From contig NZ_JAMCCO010000001.1 in NCBI RefSeq assembly GCF_023371205.1, forward strand, positions 182,662 through 246,661: a stretch of 64,000 nt of DNA. Reading direction: 5' to 3'. Each line of letters begins with the position of its first letter. Position 1 is the first letter of the stretch. The DNA comes from Parvivirga hydrogeniphila. GTDB lineage: Bacteria > Actinomycetota > Coriobacteriia > Anaerosomatales > Anaerosomataceae. Below the pieces are notes generated by a model that had not been told where the DNA came from, made no database searches, and worked only from the letters and a program-made list of their open reading frames with translations. The translations under genes were made by a program, and so were the position numbers. Of the stretch, positions 42,265 to 50,317 are shown one piece after another.

Positions 42265-43158
42265 GTGTCGCGTGAGAGGATCGAGGCGGGCACGCTCCTT
42301 TCTGTGGGCACCGCGCTGCTTCTGTGGTCCTCCGCGTTCGCGGGAATCAAGGCCGGTCTCCGTGGGTTCGGACCGGGAGAGCTCGCGCTGCTGCGGTTCC
42401 TGACGGCCTCGGCCTCCCTCGGCATCTATGCCCTTGGCGCGCGCATGCGGCTGCCCCGCCGCGAGGACGTCGGGCGCATCGCGCTCGGTGGGCTCTTCGG
42501 CATCACGATCTATCACCTCTCGCTGAACTTCGGCGAGACGGCGGTCTCGGCGGGCGCTGCGAGCCTGATCATCGCTTCCGGCCCGGTCTTCACGGCGATC
42601 CTCGCACGCATCTTCCTCGACGAGCGGCTGACGCGGTGGGGATGGCTCGGCATCGCCATCGCCTTTTCGGGCGTCGCGATCATCACCCTGGCGGAAGGCG
42701 GGGGCCTTTCGTTCGAGCCGGCCGCTGCCCTCGTCGTCGCCGCCGCGATGTCCACGGCCGGCTACTTCGTGGTCACGAAGCCGCTGCTCGTCCGCTACAC
42801 CCCGCTCGAGTACACGGCGTACTCGATGTGGCTGGGCACCCTCCCGATGCTCGTGTTCGCGCCCGGGCTCGCGGCGAGCATCGGCTCCGCTCCGCGCTCC
42901 GCGCTTCTCGCCGTGCTGTACCTCGGCGTCTTTCCAGGAGCCATCGCGTACCTGCTGTACTCTCGCGCGCTCGCGAAGCTGCCGGCTTCGGTCGCCTCGA
43001 GCTTCCTGTACGTCCAGCCGGTCATGGCGGCGGTCATCGCATGGGCGTGGATCCGAGAGGTGCCGCAAGCGCTGACCGTCGTCGGAGGGGCGGTGGCGCT
43101 CGCCGGTGTGACGCTCGTGACGACGAAAGGAAGACAGCCGAAGCTCAACGGACGCTGA
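42265..43158 (+). CDS. EamA/RhaT-family drug-metabolite transporter
   Basis: A 297-aa protein with ten predicted membrane segments in two EamA repeats. Signatures include LLLWSSAFAGIKAGLRGFGPGELALLRF shortened to WSSAFAGIKAGLRGF, PVFTAILARIFLDERLT in repeat 1 and QPVMAAVIAWAWIREVP in repeat 2. Exports or imports small metabolites; the substrate is not deducible. GTG start after GAGGGAG. Its 3' end overlaps the convergent acylphosphatase by 14 nt. Confidence 0.9.
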   Translation: MSRERIEAGTLLSVGTALLLWSSAFAGIKAGLRGFGPGELALLRFLTASASLGIYALGARMRLPRREDVGRIALGGLFGITIYHLSLNFGETAVSAGAASLIIASGPVFTAILARIFLDERLTRWGWLGIAIAFSGVAIITLAEGGGLSFEPAAALVVAAAMSTAGYFVVTKPLLVRYTPLEYTAYSMWLGTLPMLVFAPGLAASIGSAPRSALLAVLYLGVFPGAIAYLLYSRALAKLPASVASSFLYVQPVMAAVIAWAWIREVPQALTVVGGAVALAGVTLVTTKGRQPKLNGR

Positions 43159-43417
43159 AGCCCGCGAGCCCTTCGACCGGCTCGCTCGCGACTTCGACGC
43201 GGTCGACCACGGCGCGGGGAGGGCCGATGCGCATCCATGCGAGCACGCGCTCTACTGCGTCGCGCGGCCCTTCGAGCACGGCCTCCACGCGTCCGTCGGG
43301 CAGGTTGCGGACCCACCCGGCGACGCCGGCCGCGCGCGCCTGCTCGACGGTCGCCGCGCGATAGAAGACGCCTTGCACGACGCCCGAGACCCATACGTGG
43401 ACGTGGACAGTCTCCAT
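43145..43417 (-). CDS. acyP: Acylphosphatase
   Basis: A 90-aa enzyme that hydrolyses acyl-phosphate bonds. The active-site loop VSGVVQGVFYRAAT carries the catalytic Arg, and GWVRNLPDGRVEAVLEG the catalytic Asn. ATG with GGAG seven bases upstream. Normal single-domain length. Confidence 0.95.
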   Translation of the reverse strand: METVHVHVWVSGVVQGVFYRAATVEQARAAGVAGWVRNLPDGRVEAVLEGPRDAVERVLAWMRIGPPRAVVDRVEVASEPVEGLAGFSVR

Positions 43418-43454
43418 AGGCGCTCCATTGCCGGACGGGAAAACGGGCATCATC

Positions 43455-45491
43455 ATGAAGATACCGCACGAGCGAGGAACGGAGCAGCAGCTGATGCACA
43501 CGCGGCACGACGAAGCGTCCGAGGTGTCGCGCTACTTCGCGATGCTCGCAGAGAGCATGCCGTGCCCTGTCGTGCAGTTCGGCGGCGACGGTCGCGTGGT
43601 CATTGCCAACGCGCGGGCCGATCTGCTCGTGAGCCGAAGCGCTCCTGACGGAACGCCACGGGTGCTGCTCGCCGATGGAGGCGACTTCTGGCAGGCGCTG
43701 TGCGCGGAGGCGGCGATCGGGGGCTCGCTTCTGGACGGGAGCGCGAAGGTGCGTCTCTCTGATGGCGCGGCGGCCCTCATCTGGTACGCAGGCTTTCCCG
43801 CCGCCACGCAGGCCGGGGCGCTCACGGGCGCGGTGGTCCTGGTGTACGACGCTTCCGACGAGCGCCTTGCAGGGGGCCGGCCGAGCTCTGCGCTGCCCGT
43901 CGAACCGAGGACGTTCGCGAGAGCGGCCCGAGAGCTTGCTGAGGCCGCTGGGGCTGGGAGCGTGTTCATCGCCGAGATCGAGCCCGACCGGCCGCGTCTC
44001 TCTCGCACGCTGGCCGCAATCATCGAGGGAGAGGAACGGCCGGACCGCGACTGGGACCTTGGCACCTCGCCTGCGCCGATCGCGCCCGCGAAACCCATCG
44101 TCGTGGTGCGCGATGGCCTCGCAGAGCGGTTCAGCGATGACCCCGTGGCAACGGGGCATGGATATCGCGCGTTCGCCGGGGCCTTGCTCCTCGACGAGGA
44201 GGGCGAGCGCATCGGTGTCATCGGAGCGTACTTCGCCCATCCCATCGAACGCGAGCCCGCGGTGCGAGGCATGCTGCGCTTGTTCGCGGCGACGGTCGCT
44301 CCGTCGATCGCCGCCCTGAAGGCGCAGCGGGCCTTATGCGAGAGCGAGGAGCGCTACGCGGCGATGTTCGCGCACGGGCACATGCCGATCGTGCTGATCG
44401 AGCCGGACTCGACGCAGATCGTCGAAGCGAATCGAGCGGCGTGCGTCCTGTACGGGCTCGACGAGCGCGAGCTCACGACGATGAGCTTCTTGCAGCTTGC
44501 TGCCGAATCGCCAGAGGCGCTTCACACGGATCTGCGCGCAGTTGCGCGGGGGCATCGAGACTACTTCATCGCCCGGCAGGTCGTCGCGGGAGGTGAGGTG
44601 AGGGACGTCGAGGTCTTCGCGGGACCGCTCTCCATGGGCGGCCGCACGCTCGTGTACGCTGTGCTGCACGACATCACCGAGAAGCGCAGGGCAGAAGCCG
44701 AGGTGGCCCGGTATCGCCGAGAGCTCGAGACGGTGGTGCAGCGCCGCACGGCCGATCTGCTGGACGCGACGAGCGCGCTCGAGCAGGAACGCGAGCGGCG
44801 GTCGCGCTTGTACCGGGACATGGGCCACCAAGTCCGGACGCCGCTCCAGACGATTCTCGGCTTCTCGGAGGCGCTCGCGTCGGGGCTTGCGGGCGAGCTG
44901 AGCGCTGAGCAGATGCGGCAGGTCGCGATGATCGGGGAAGCGGCCAAGCGCCTGAACGAGCTCGTGGACGACATCCTCGAGCTCACGCGTCTCGAGTCCG
45001 GCGCCGTCGACCTGCGCCTCGAGCCGTTCGACCTGCGTCAGCTGGCGGAGTCCGTTGCCGTGAGCGTGCAGGCGGAAGCGTCTACGAAGGGCCTGTCCGT
45101 GCGCACCGAGGTTCCTGGGGAACCGGTCGGCGTCGAGACCGACCGCACGAAGGTCGAGCAGATCCTCGCTGAGCTGCTCGCCAACGCGCTCAAGTACACC
45201 GAGACGGGCGGGATCACGGTGCGCGTCGTCGGTCCGACGGGCGGCCAGGTCGCGGTGGAGGTCGCCGACACGGGCGTGGGCATCTCACCAGAGAGCCTGC
45301 CCCACGTCTTCGAGGAGTTCCGGCACCTGCGCGAAGGCGAGGGAGGCGCGCACGTCGGGACCGGGCTCGGCCTCGCGCTGTGCAAGCGCTTGGCGCAGAC
45401 CATCGGCGGGCGGATCGAGGTGGAAAGCACCCGCGGGAAGGGATCCACGTTCCGGGTCTGGTTCCCTGTCCGCTACGAGGCGGGCGCGTGA
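43455..45491 (+). CDS. Soluble PAS-GAF-PAS histidine kinase
   Basis: Sensor kinase of 678 aa without membrane segments. Likely order: PAS (about 25-135), GAF-like (155-290), PAS/PAC (305-420, ending DITEKRRAEAE) and a helical linker. The HisKA domain has the phosphoacceptor His in GHQVRTPLQTILGFSE (about 458). The HATPase domain has ELLANALKYTETGG, VADTGVGI and GTGLGLALCKR. No response regulator is adjacent. Start uncertain: ATG 43455, TTG 43428 or ATG 43494 (the last has GGAG at fair spacing). Divergent from acyP. Confidence 0.9.
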   Translation: MKIPHERGTEQQLMHTRHDEASEVSRYFAMLAESMPCPVVQFGGDGRVVIANARADLLVSRSAPDGTPRVLLADGGDFWQALCAEAAIGGSLLDGSAKVRLSDGAAALIWYAGFPAATQAGALTGAVVLVYDASDERLAGGRPSSALPVEPRTFARAARELAEAAGAGSVFIAEIEPDRPRLSRTLAAIIEGEERPDRDWDLGTSPAPIAPAKPIVVVRDGLAERFSDDPVATGHGYRAFAGALLLDEEGERIGVIGAYFAHPIEREPAVRGMLRLFAATVAPSIAALKAQRALCESEERYAAMFAHGHMPIVLIEPDSTQIVEANRAACVLYGLDERELTTMSFLQLAAESPEALHTDLRAVARGHRDYFIARQVVAGGEVRDVEVFAGPLSMGGRTLVYAVLHDITEKRRAEAEVARYRRELETVVQRRTADLLDATSALEQERERRSRLYRDMGHQVRTPLQTILGFSEALASGLAGELSAEQMRQVAMIGEAAKRLNELVDDILELTRLESGAVDLRLEPFDLRQLAESVAVSVQAEASTKGLSVRTEVPGEPVGVETDRTKVEQILAELLANALKYTETGGITVRVVGPTGGQVAVEVADTGVGISPESLPHVFEEFRHLREGEGGAHVGTGLGLALCKRLAQTIGGRIEVESTRGKGSTFRVWFPVRYEAGA

Positions 45492-45504
45492 CAGCGTGCG
45501 CGGC

Positions 45505-46344
45505 CTACCAGTCGTTCGCGAAGGCGGGCACCGAGCTCCGGTCGACGAGGCCGATCGCTTTCGGTCGGCACGTGCCAGCGCACAGCCCACACCCGTAGCA
45601 GCGCGCCGCGTCGAGCACCGCGACGCGGCGCGCGCGGTCGAGCGAGAGGGCCACGAAGGGGCAGCGCTGGGCGCATGCTCCGCAGCCCGTGCACGCGTCG
45701 GCGTCCAGGCGGGCGATGCGCTCGCCTTTCCACATCACCTTCACGCCGAGCTCGAGCGTGCTGCGCATCGCCATGCATCCGGCTTGAAGCGAGCAGTTGC
45801 AGATGCCTGCGATGAACGGCGTCTTGAACGTCCACACGGAGTGCATGAGCCCCTGCTCTTCGCAGCGGGACAAGAGCGCGAGCGCCTCGGCTCGTGACAG
45901 GCGTTGGAGCCCGGGCGTGTCCGGTTCCGACAGGTGGCCCGCGAACGCCTCTTCGATGACGTCGTCCGTCGGCCGGGTGGTGATCGCCAGGCACACGCCG
46001 TCGTCGGGCGTTCGAGCGAAGTGCCGGCACACGCACGGGACACGGACGACGCTCGTGGCGATGTCGAGGATCGCGGCGCAGTCCTCAAGCGTCACAGGCT
46101 GCCCGAAGTGGTCGCGCTGCATGCGTCGGCTCGACGCCGTCCGGACCGCGTCGCCGAGCGGCTTCGGCAGGACGCGGAGACGTTCGAGGAGCGGCACGGT
46201 CCGGCGCATGCGCTCGTCGAAGCCGCTCACGAACTCGACGAGGTAGCCGCGTCGTTCCAGGTCGCTTTGCAAGTCAGCGGCGTACGAGGCCGCTGCCAAG
46301 TACCACTTTTGGCCGTCGCCGTGCTTGTGGCAGAACTCGCACAT
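45505..46344 (-). CDS. Iron-sulfur protein with N-terminal CxxC and two 4Fe-4S motifs
   Basis: A 279-aa protein. It opens with MCEFCHKHG, has a central Cys pattern CVCRHF and later CNCSLQAGC, and ends with a double ferredoxin module, CTGCGACAQRCPF and CYGCGLCAGTCRPKA. The central region is helical and not recognised. The combination suggests an electron-transfer or redox-sensing protein, not a simple ferredoxin. The partner is unknown. The start ATG 46344 gives the CEFC motif at the very N-terminus. The gene lies antisense-adjacent to the hemolysin III gene. Confidence 0.8.
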   Translation of the reverse strand: MCEFCHKHGDGQKWYLAAASYAADLQSDLERRGYLVEFVSGFDERMRRTVPLLERLRVLPKPLGDAVRTASSRRMQRDHFGQPVTLEDCAAILDIATSVVRVPCVCRHFARTPDDGVCLAITTRPTDDVIEEAFAGHLSEPDTPGLQRLSRAEALALLSRCEEQGLMHSVWTFKTPFIAGICNCSLQAGCMAMRSTLELGVKVMWKGERIARLDADACTGCGACAQRCPFVALSLDRARRVAVLDAARCYGCGLCAGTCRPKAIGLVDRSSVPAFANDW

Positions 46345-46426
46345 CGCGTCTCCAAAGCCGTGTGCTGCTACAGTACCAAGACGCAGGCGCGCGCGGCGCG
46401 TGTTCGCGCAACGAGCAGGAGGCGGC

Positions 46427-47119
46427 ATGGACGAGGGCGCTCCAGGGAGAGCAAGCGACGGGTCGGCGAGGTCTGAACGGCGCAGAGAGTACTCGGTGGG
46501 CGAGGAGATCGCCAACGCTGTGACGCACGGCGTCGGCGTTGCGCTCAGCCTGGCGGCGCTCGTGGCCCTCGCGGTCCTGAGCGCGTTCAGCAAGGATCCG
46601 TGGCGGATTGCGGGCGCCGTGACGTTCGGCGTGACGCTGGTTCTGCTGTACGCGGCCTCGACGCTGTACCACAGCATCCCGAACGAGCGGGCCCGGCACG
46701 TGCTGAAGGTGCTCGACCACGCCAGCATCTACCTCTTGATCGCTGGCACCTACACGCCGTTCACGCTCGTCACCCTGCGAGACGAAGGCGGGCTTGTCCT
46801 CTTCGGCGTGATCTGGGGCCTCGCGCTTTTCGGCGTCGCGCTGGAGTCGTTCTGGGTCTACCGGCCGAAGTGGGTCTCGACGGTCGTCTACCTCGCGATG
46901 GGCTGGCTCGTCGTCGTGGTCATCCGCCCGCTGTCAGCGGCGCTCCACCCGGGAGGCGTCGCGCTTCTGGCTGCCGGTGGCGCCGCATACACGCTCGGCA
47001 CCATCTTCTACCTGGCGAAGCGCGTCCGGTACATGCACATGGTGTGGCACCTGTTCGTGCTTGCAGGAAGCGCCTGCCACGTTCTCGCGGTGGTGCTGCA
47101 CGTGCTGCCCACGCCTTAG
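46427..47119 (+). CDS. Hemolysin III family membrane protein (YqfA/PAQR-like)
   Basis: A 230-aa protein with seven predicted membrane segments. Signature residues are EEIANAVTHGVG, STLYHSIPN, LDHASIYLLIAGTYTPF and MHMVWHLFVLAGSACHV, which hold the conserved His/Asp/Ser metal site of the PAQR/HlyIII superfamily. Family members may act as ceramidase-like or lipid-related hydrolases. ATG 46427 has GGAGG upstream. The stop overlaps the convergent Usp gene by 4 nt. Confidence 0.92.
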   Translation: MDEGAPGRASDGSARSERRREYSVGEEIANAVTHGVGVALSLAALVALAVLSAFSKDPWRIAGAVTFGVTLVLLYAASTLYHSIPNERARHVLKVLDHASIYLLIAGTYTPFTLVTLRDEGGLVLFGVIWGLALFGVALESFWVYRPKWVSTVVYLAMGWLVVVVIRPLSAALHPGGVALLAAGGAAYTLGTIFYLAKRVRYMHMVWHLFVLAGSACHVLAVVLHVLPTP

Positions 47120-47964
47120 AGGCGCGGCTCGCGCAGGCAGTTCGGCGGAATCGCGAGCACAGGCGCTGCAGTGTTGCGGATGACGGCATTCGTTACGCTA
47201 TCGAGCATAGAAGAACCGGGCGGGGGCTCGTGAGGCGCTACCACGACGAGCGTGTGCTCGTCCGTGCGGACCCGTTCGGCAACCACGGTGGCGACGCTGC
47301 CGAAAGCGATGCGGGGCTCGGCCGATACTCCCATCTCAGACAAGCGGACGGCCAACGGCTCGAGCCGTTCTCCGGCAGACCGGGCACGGAGCTGCGGGTG
47401 CTGCTCGCCGAGCGGCACGACGTGCAGGAGCTCTGCACGCTGAAGCCCCTTGCGAGCGAGGGCGATAAGGTAGCGCGCTGCGAGCTCGGACTGCTCTGAG
47501 AAGTCCGTCAAGAAGAGCGCCGAAGCGAGGAGCCGGGAGCATGCTTGCCGGCTTCGGTCAGGGCCCCCGAGCGCTTCCAACGCGACGAGCAGCACGGGGC
47601 GCGACGCGATCCGCAGAACGTCAGAGGATGTGCTGCCCGAGAACGTGGCCGGGTAGAGGCCCTTGCGGTGCGATCCGACGACGATGAGTTCGGCTCGGTG
47701 GGCGTCCGCCACCGCTTCGATCTCGAACGCCGGGTACCCGAGCGCGGCGTCCACGCTCACGTGCAAACCGGCCTGCTCGAGGATTTCGGCTTGACGCTCG
47801 AACACGCCGCTCCCAGGAAGGCTCCCTGCGTTCGTCGCGGCAACGTCGATCACGTGCACCAGGACGACTTCTTGGATGCCGAGGGCGCCGAGCGCGCCGG
47901 CGCACGCAACGACGCTTGCGGAGGACTGCGTGAGGTCGGTGCATATCACCGCACGCTCGAACAC
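47116..47964 (-). CDS. Tandem universal stress protein
   Basis: A 282-aa protein with two UspA domains. The first (about 1-130) starts FERAVICTDLTQSS and has ELIVVGSHRKGLYPATFSGSTSSDVL, with the nucleotide-binding G-x2-G-x9-G(S/T) loop changed. The second (about 145-275) has ASALFLTDFSEQSELAARYL and TLVVVAPHEPPPGSSMLDSVTNAVI, where the ATP loop is weak. Stress-related; ligand unknown. Confidence 0.9.
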   Translation of the reverse strand: MFERAVICTDLTQSSASVVACAGALGALGIQEVVLVHVIDVAATNAGSLPGSGVFERQAEILEQAGLHVSVDAALGYPAFEIEAVADAHRAELIVVGSHRKGLYPATFSGSTSSDVLRIASRPVLLVALEALGGPDRSRQACSRLLASALFLTDFSEQSELAARYLIALARKGLQRAELLHVVPLGEQHPQLRARSAGERLEPLAVRLSEMGVSAEPRIAFGSVATVVAERVRTDEHTLVVVAPHEPPPGSSMLDSVTNAVIRNTAAPVLAIPPNCLREPRL

Positions 47965-48084
47965 AGCGTCCTCCCTGACAACATCTGGCCGGTGACCCGG
48001 GTCACGGACAAGCGCTCTCTCTTTCGCCTAGTATTCCCGCGCGGCGCGGTTGCTCCGCCTGGCCGGAAGGGAATACAGGGCTCG

Positions 48085-49710
48085 ATGGGCGCAGACATCG
48101 ACACGACAGTATTCGACGCCGCCCCCTGCGGTCTCCTGGCGGTCGATCGCGCGACTGGTGCGATCGTCCGGGCCAACCGCCGAGCGGCGTCGCTCTTGGG
48201 CGTGGACGAGGACGCGCTGAGCGCAGCGAACCTCCATGAGCTGTTCGCCGAGCGGGATCGTGACGCGGCCGAGGCGTTCTTGCGCGCAGACAACGGGCCA
48301 TCGGCCCCCGTCGTCGTGAGGTCGGCGAGCGGCGCCGCGGCCGAGATCGTCGTGAGCGCCTCGCACGCCGTGCACGCAGGGCGCTCTGTCGTCGTGCTTG
48401 CGCTCCTTCCGGTGGCCGACGCGGCGGGAGGCGCTCCTCTGTCGCTGCACGAAAGCAGGCGCAGCGCCCTTTCTGCCCTCGAAGCCGCATCGAGGGTCCT
48501 TGAACGGCCCTGGCTGATGTTCGTGGACGTCGACCGCTTCCGCTCCGTGGTCGCGCAGGTAGGGCACGTGGAGGCCGAGGCCGTCCTCGACGCGACAAGC
48601 GCCCGCTTGCGAGAGGCGCTCTCGCCCCGCGACGCGCTCGTGCGTTTCGGGGCGGACGAGTTCGTCGCGCTTCTCGACGCGCCCGGCGGCGCGCGTGAGG
48701 CAGAAGAGACGGCCGAGCGCGTGCTGCGCGTGACGAGCGAGCCCTGCACGATCGGCCAGCATCGCGTGCGGGCGACGGTGAGCATCGGTCTAGCGGCTCT
48801 CGAAGGGGCGCCGGAGCACATCGAGATCGCCCTCGCGCGCGCAGAGGCGGCGGCTCAGGCCGCGAAGGCGGCCGGCCGCGCGCGCTACCGGGTATTCGAC
48901 CCGATGCTCGCAGAACAAGCAGAGCAGGCGGCCGACATCTCTGAAGGACTCCGGCAGGCGCTCGAGCGCGGCGAGCTCGTGGTGCACTATCAGCCGGTGA
49001 TCGACGTGCATCGCCGCACGGTCGCGGGGGCAGAAGCGCTGCTGCGCTGGGAGCGCCCCGGTCACGGCCTCGTGATGCCGACCACGTTCATACCGGTCGC
49101 GGAGCGGACAGGGCTGATCTCCGACGTCGGCGCCTGGGTTATCCACGAGGCGTGCAGGCAAATGCGCCAGTGGGCCCACGAGGGCCTCGACGACGTGTGG
49201 GTCTCGGTGAACGTGAGTGCGCGGCAGCTGCGCTCGGGCGAGGTCGTCGAACACGTGAGAGACGCGATCGCCGACACGGGAGTCCGTCCCGACAGGTGCG
49301 TGCTCGAGGTGACGGAGACCGCGATCGTGGAAGACCCAGACACTGCGGCCGAGGTGTTGCGTATCCTGCGGGGGATGGGCGCTCGAGTCGCGCTCGATGA
49401 CTTCGGCACCGGGTACTCGTCGCTCAGCAGGATGCGCGACATGCCGTTCAGCGAGCTCAAGATAGACCGGTCGTTCTTGAAGCAGATCGACACGCACGCA
49501 CAGGACGCTGCGCTCGTGGCGGCGATGGTGGCGCTCGCGCACAGCTTCGATTCGCTCGCTATCGCTGAAGGCGTGGAGACTGCCGAGCAGCTCGGCTACC
49601 TCAAGGCCCTGAAGTGCGACATGGCGCAAGGCTTCGTCTTCTCCCGGGCCGTTCCCCCCAACGCGTTCAAGGAGTTCGCCGCTGCGGACCCATCGTGGCT
49701 TTCCCTGTGA
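48085..49710 (+). CDS. PAS-GGDEF(degenerate)-EAL cyclic di-GMP phosphodiesterase
   Basis: A 541-aa cytoplasmic protein. It has an N-terminal PAS domain (about 1-110), then a GGDEF domain with a changed active site (VRFGADEFVALLD; GADEF instead of GGDEF). An apparently intact EAL domain follows: EALLRWERP, VTETAIVEDPDTA, DDFGTGYSSLSRM, KIDRSFLKQ, AEGVET and QGFVFSRAV. Expected to hydrolyse c-di-GMP, with the GADEF domain perhaps binding GTP. ATG 48085 is the first start compatible with the PAS fold; the open frame continues far upstream without homology. Confidence 0.9.
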   Translation: MGADIDTTVFDAAPCGLLAVDRATGAIVRANRRAASLLGVDEDALSAANLHELFAERDRDAAEAFLRADNGPSAPVVVRSASGAAAEIVVSASHAVHAGRSVVVLALLPVADAAGGAPLSLHESRRSALSALEAASRVLERPWLMFVDVDRFRSVVAQVGHVEAEAVLDATSARLREALSPRDALVRFGADEFVALLDAPGGAREAEETAERVLRVTSEPCTIGQHRVRATVSIGLAALEGAPEHIEIALARAEAAAQAAKAAGRARYRVFDPMLAEQAEQAADISEGLRQALERGELVVHYQPVIDVHRRTVAGAEALLRWERPGHGLVMPTTFIPVAERTGLISDVGAWVIHEACRQMRQWAHEGLDDVWVSVNVSARQLRSGEVVEHVRDAIADTGVRPDRCVLEVTETAIVEDPDTAAEVLRILRGMGARVALDDFGTGYSSLSRMRDMPFSELKIDRSFLKQIDTHAQDAALVAAMVALAHSFDSLAIAEGVETAEQLGYLKALKCDMAQGFVFSRAVPPNAFKEFAAADPSWLSL

Positions 49711-49820
49711 GACCCGAGACCTCACCGGGGACGCTGTCCGAGTAGCTCGCCGCTCGTCGTGCCGTTCGGTACCGCACCTGACCGCATACACCACGAGAGA
49801 TGCCGCTCGTACCGGACCAT

Positions 49821-49848
49821 TTGATTCATGGTGCCGTTCGGATACACT
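49821..49848 (+). promoter_or_regulatory. Putative promoter of the winged-helix gene
   Basis: TTGATT (49821-49826), 16-bp spacer, TACACT (49843-49848). The leader from about 49855 contains the perfect hairpin GGGTGCG-TCAC-CGCACCC (49907-49924), which ends just before the GGAAGGG ribosome site. Confidence 0.5.
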
Positions 49849-49943
49849 CTATGTCGACGCAGCGAGGGAGACAGCGCATCGGCGCAGGCTGCAGCAGGCG
49901 AGGGGCGGGTGCGTCACCGCACCCAGCACTGGAAGGGTCGCGG

Positions 49944-50300
49944 GTGTACGATCTCGAAGGAGTCCTGGGTCCGAAGGTCACCGAATTCGTGGAGCGACAC
50001 GTGAGGTCGCTTCTGACTTGGGACATCCTTGTTTTCTTCTACCGCAACCCGGACGCGGTTCTCGACCTGAACGGCCTTGCTTCGCGGCTCGGCCGGAAAG
50101 CAGACGAGATCGAGCCGGAGGTCGCCGCTCTGCAAGATGCGAGGATCCTCTCGGTCGCAGGCGGCCTCATCCGGTACAAGCCCACGCCGGAGATGCGGGA
50201 GACGGTCGCGGAATTCGTTCGCGCGTGCCAGGACCGGAACCGGCGGCTCGCGCTCATCGCGCTGGTCTTGTACCGGATCGCTCCGCACTCCGAGATGTAG
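49944..50300 (+). CDS. Small winged-helix-like protein
   Basis: A 118-aa protein, family not firmly recognised. The region WDILVFFYRNPDAVLDLNGLASRLGRKADEIEPEVAAL looks like a winged-helix DNA-binding fold with a recognition helix after DLNGLASRLG. The wing is ARILSVAGGLIRY, followed by a C-terminal helix. GTG start preceded by GGAAGGG. Convergent with the HD-GYP gene, 18 bp away. Confidence 0.72.
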   Translation: MYDLEGVLGPKVTEFVERHVRSLLTWDILVFFYRNPDAVLDLNGLASRLGRKADEIEPEVAALQDARILSVAGGLIRYKPTPEMRETVAEFVRACQDRNRRLALIALVLYRIAPHSEM

Positions 50301-50317
50301 CGCGAGCAGCAGCGACC

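Noticed and set aside
47545-48084. Upstream extension of the EAL protein
   Set aside because: It is antisense to the Usp gene and has no domain homology; the PAS-compatible ATG at 48085 is preferred.
49855-49943. Cyclic di-GMP riboswitch before the winged-helix gene
   Set aside because: The conserved GEMM elements are not recognisable; only one hairpin is clear.
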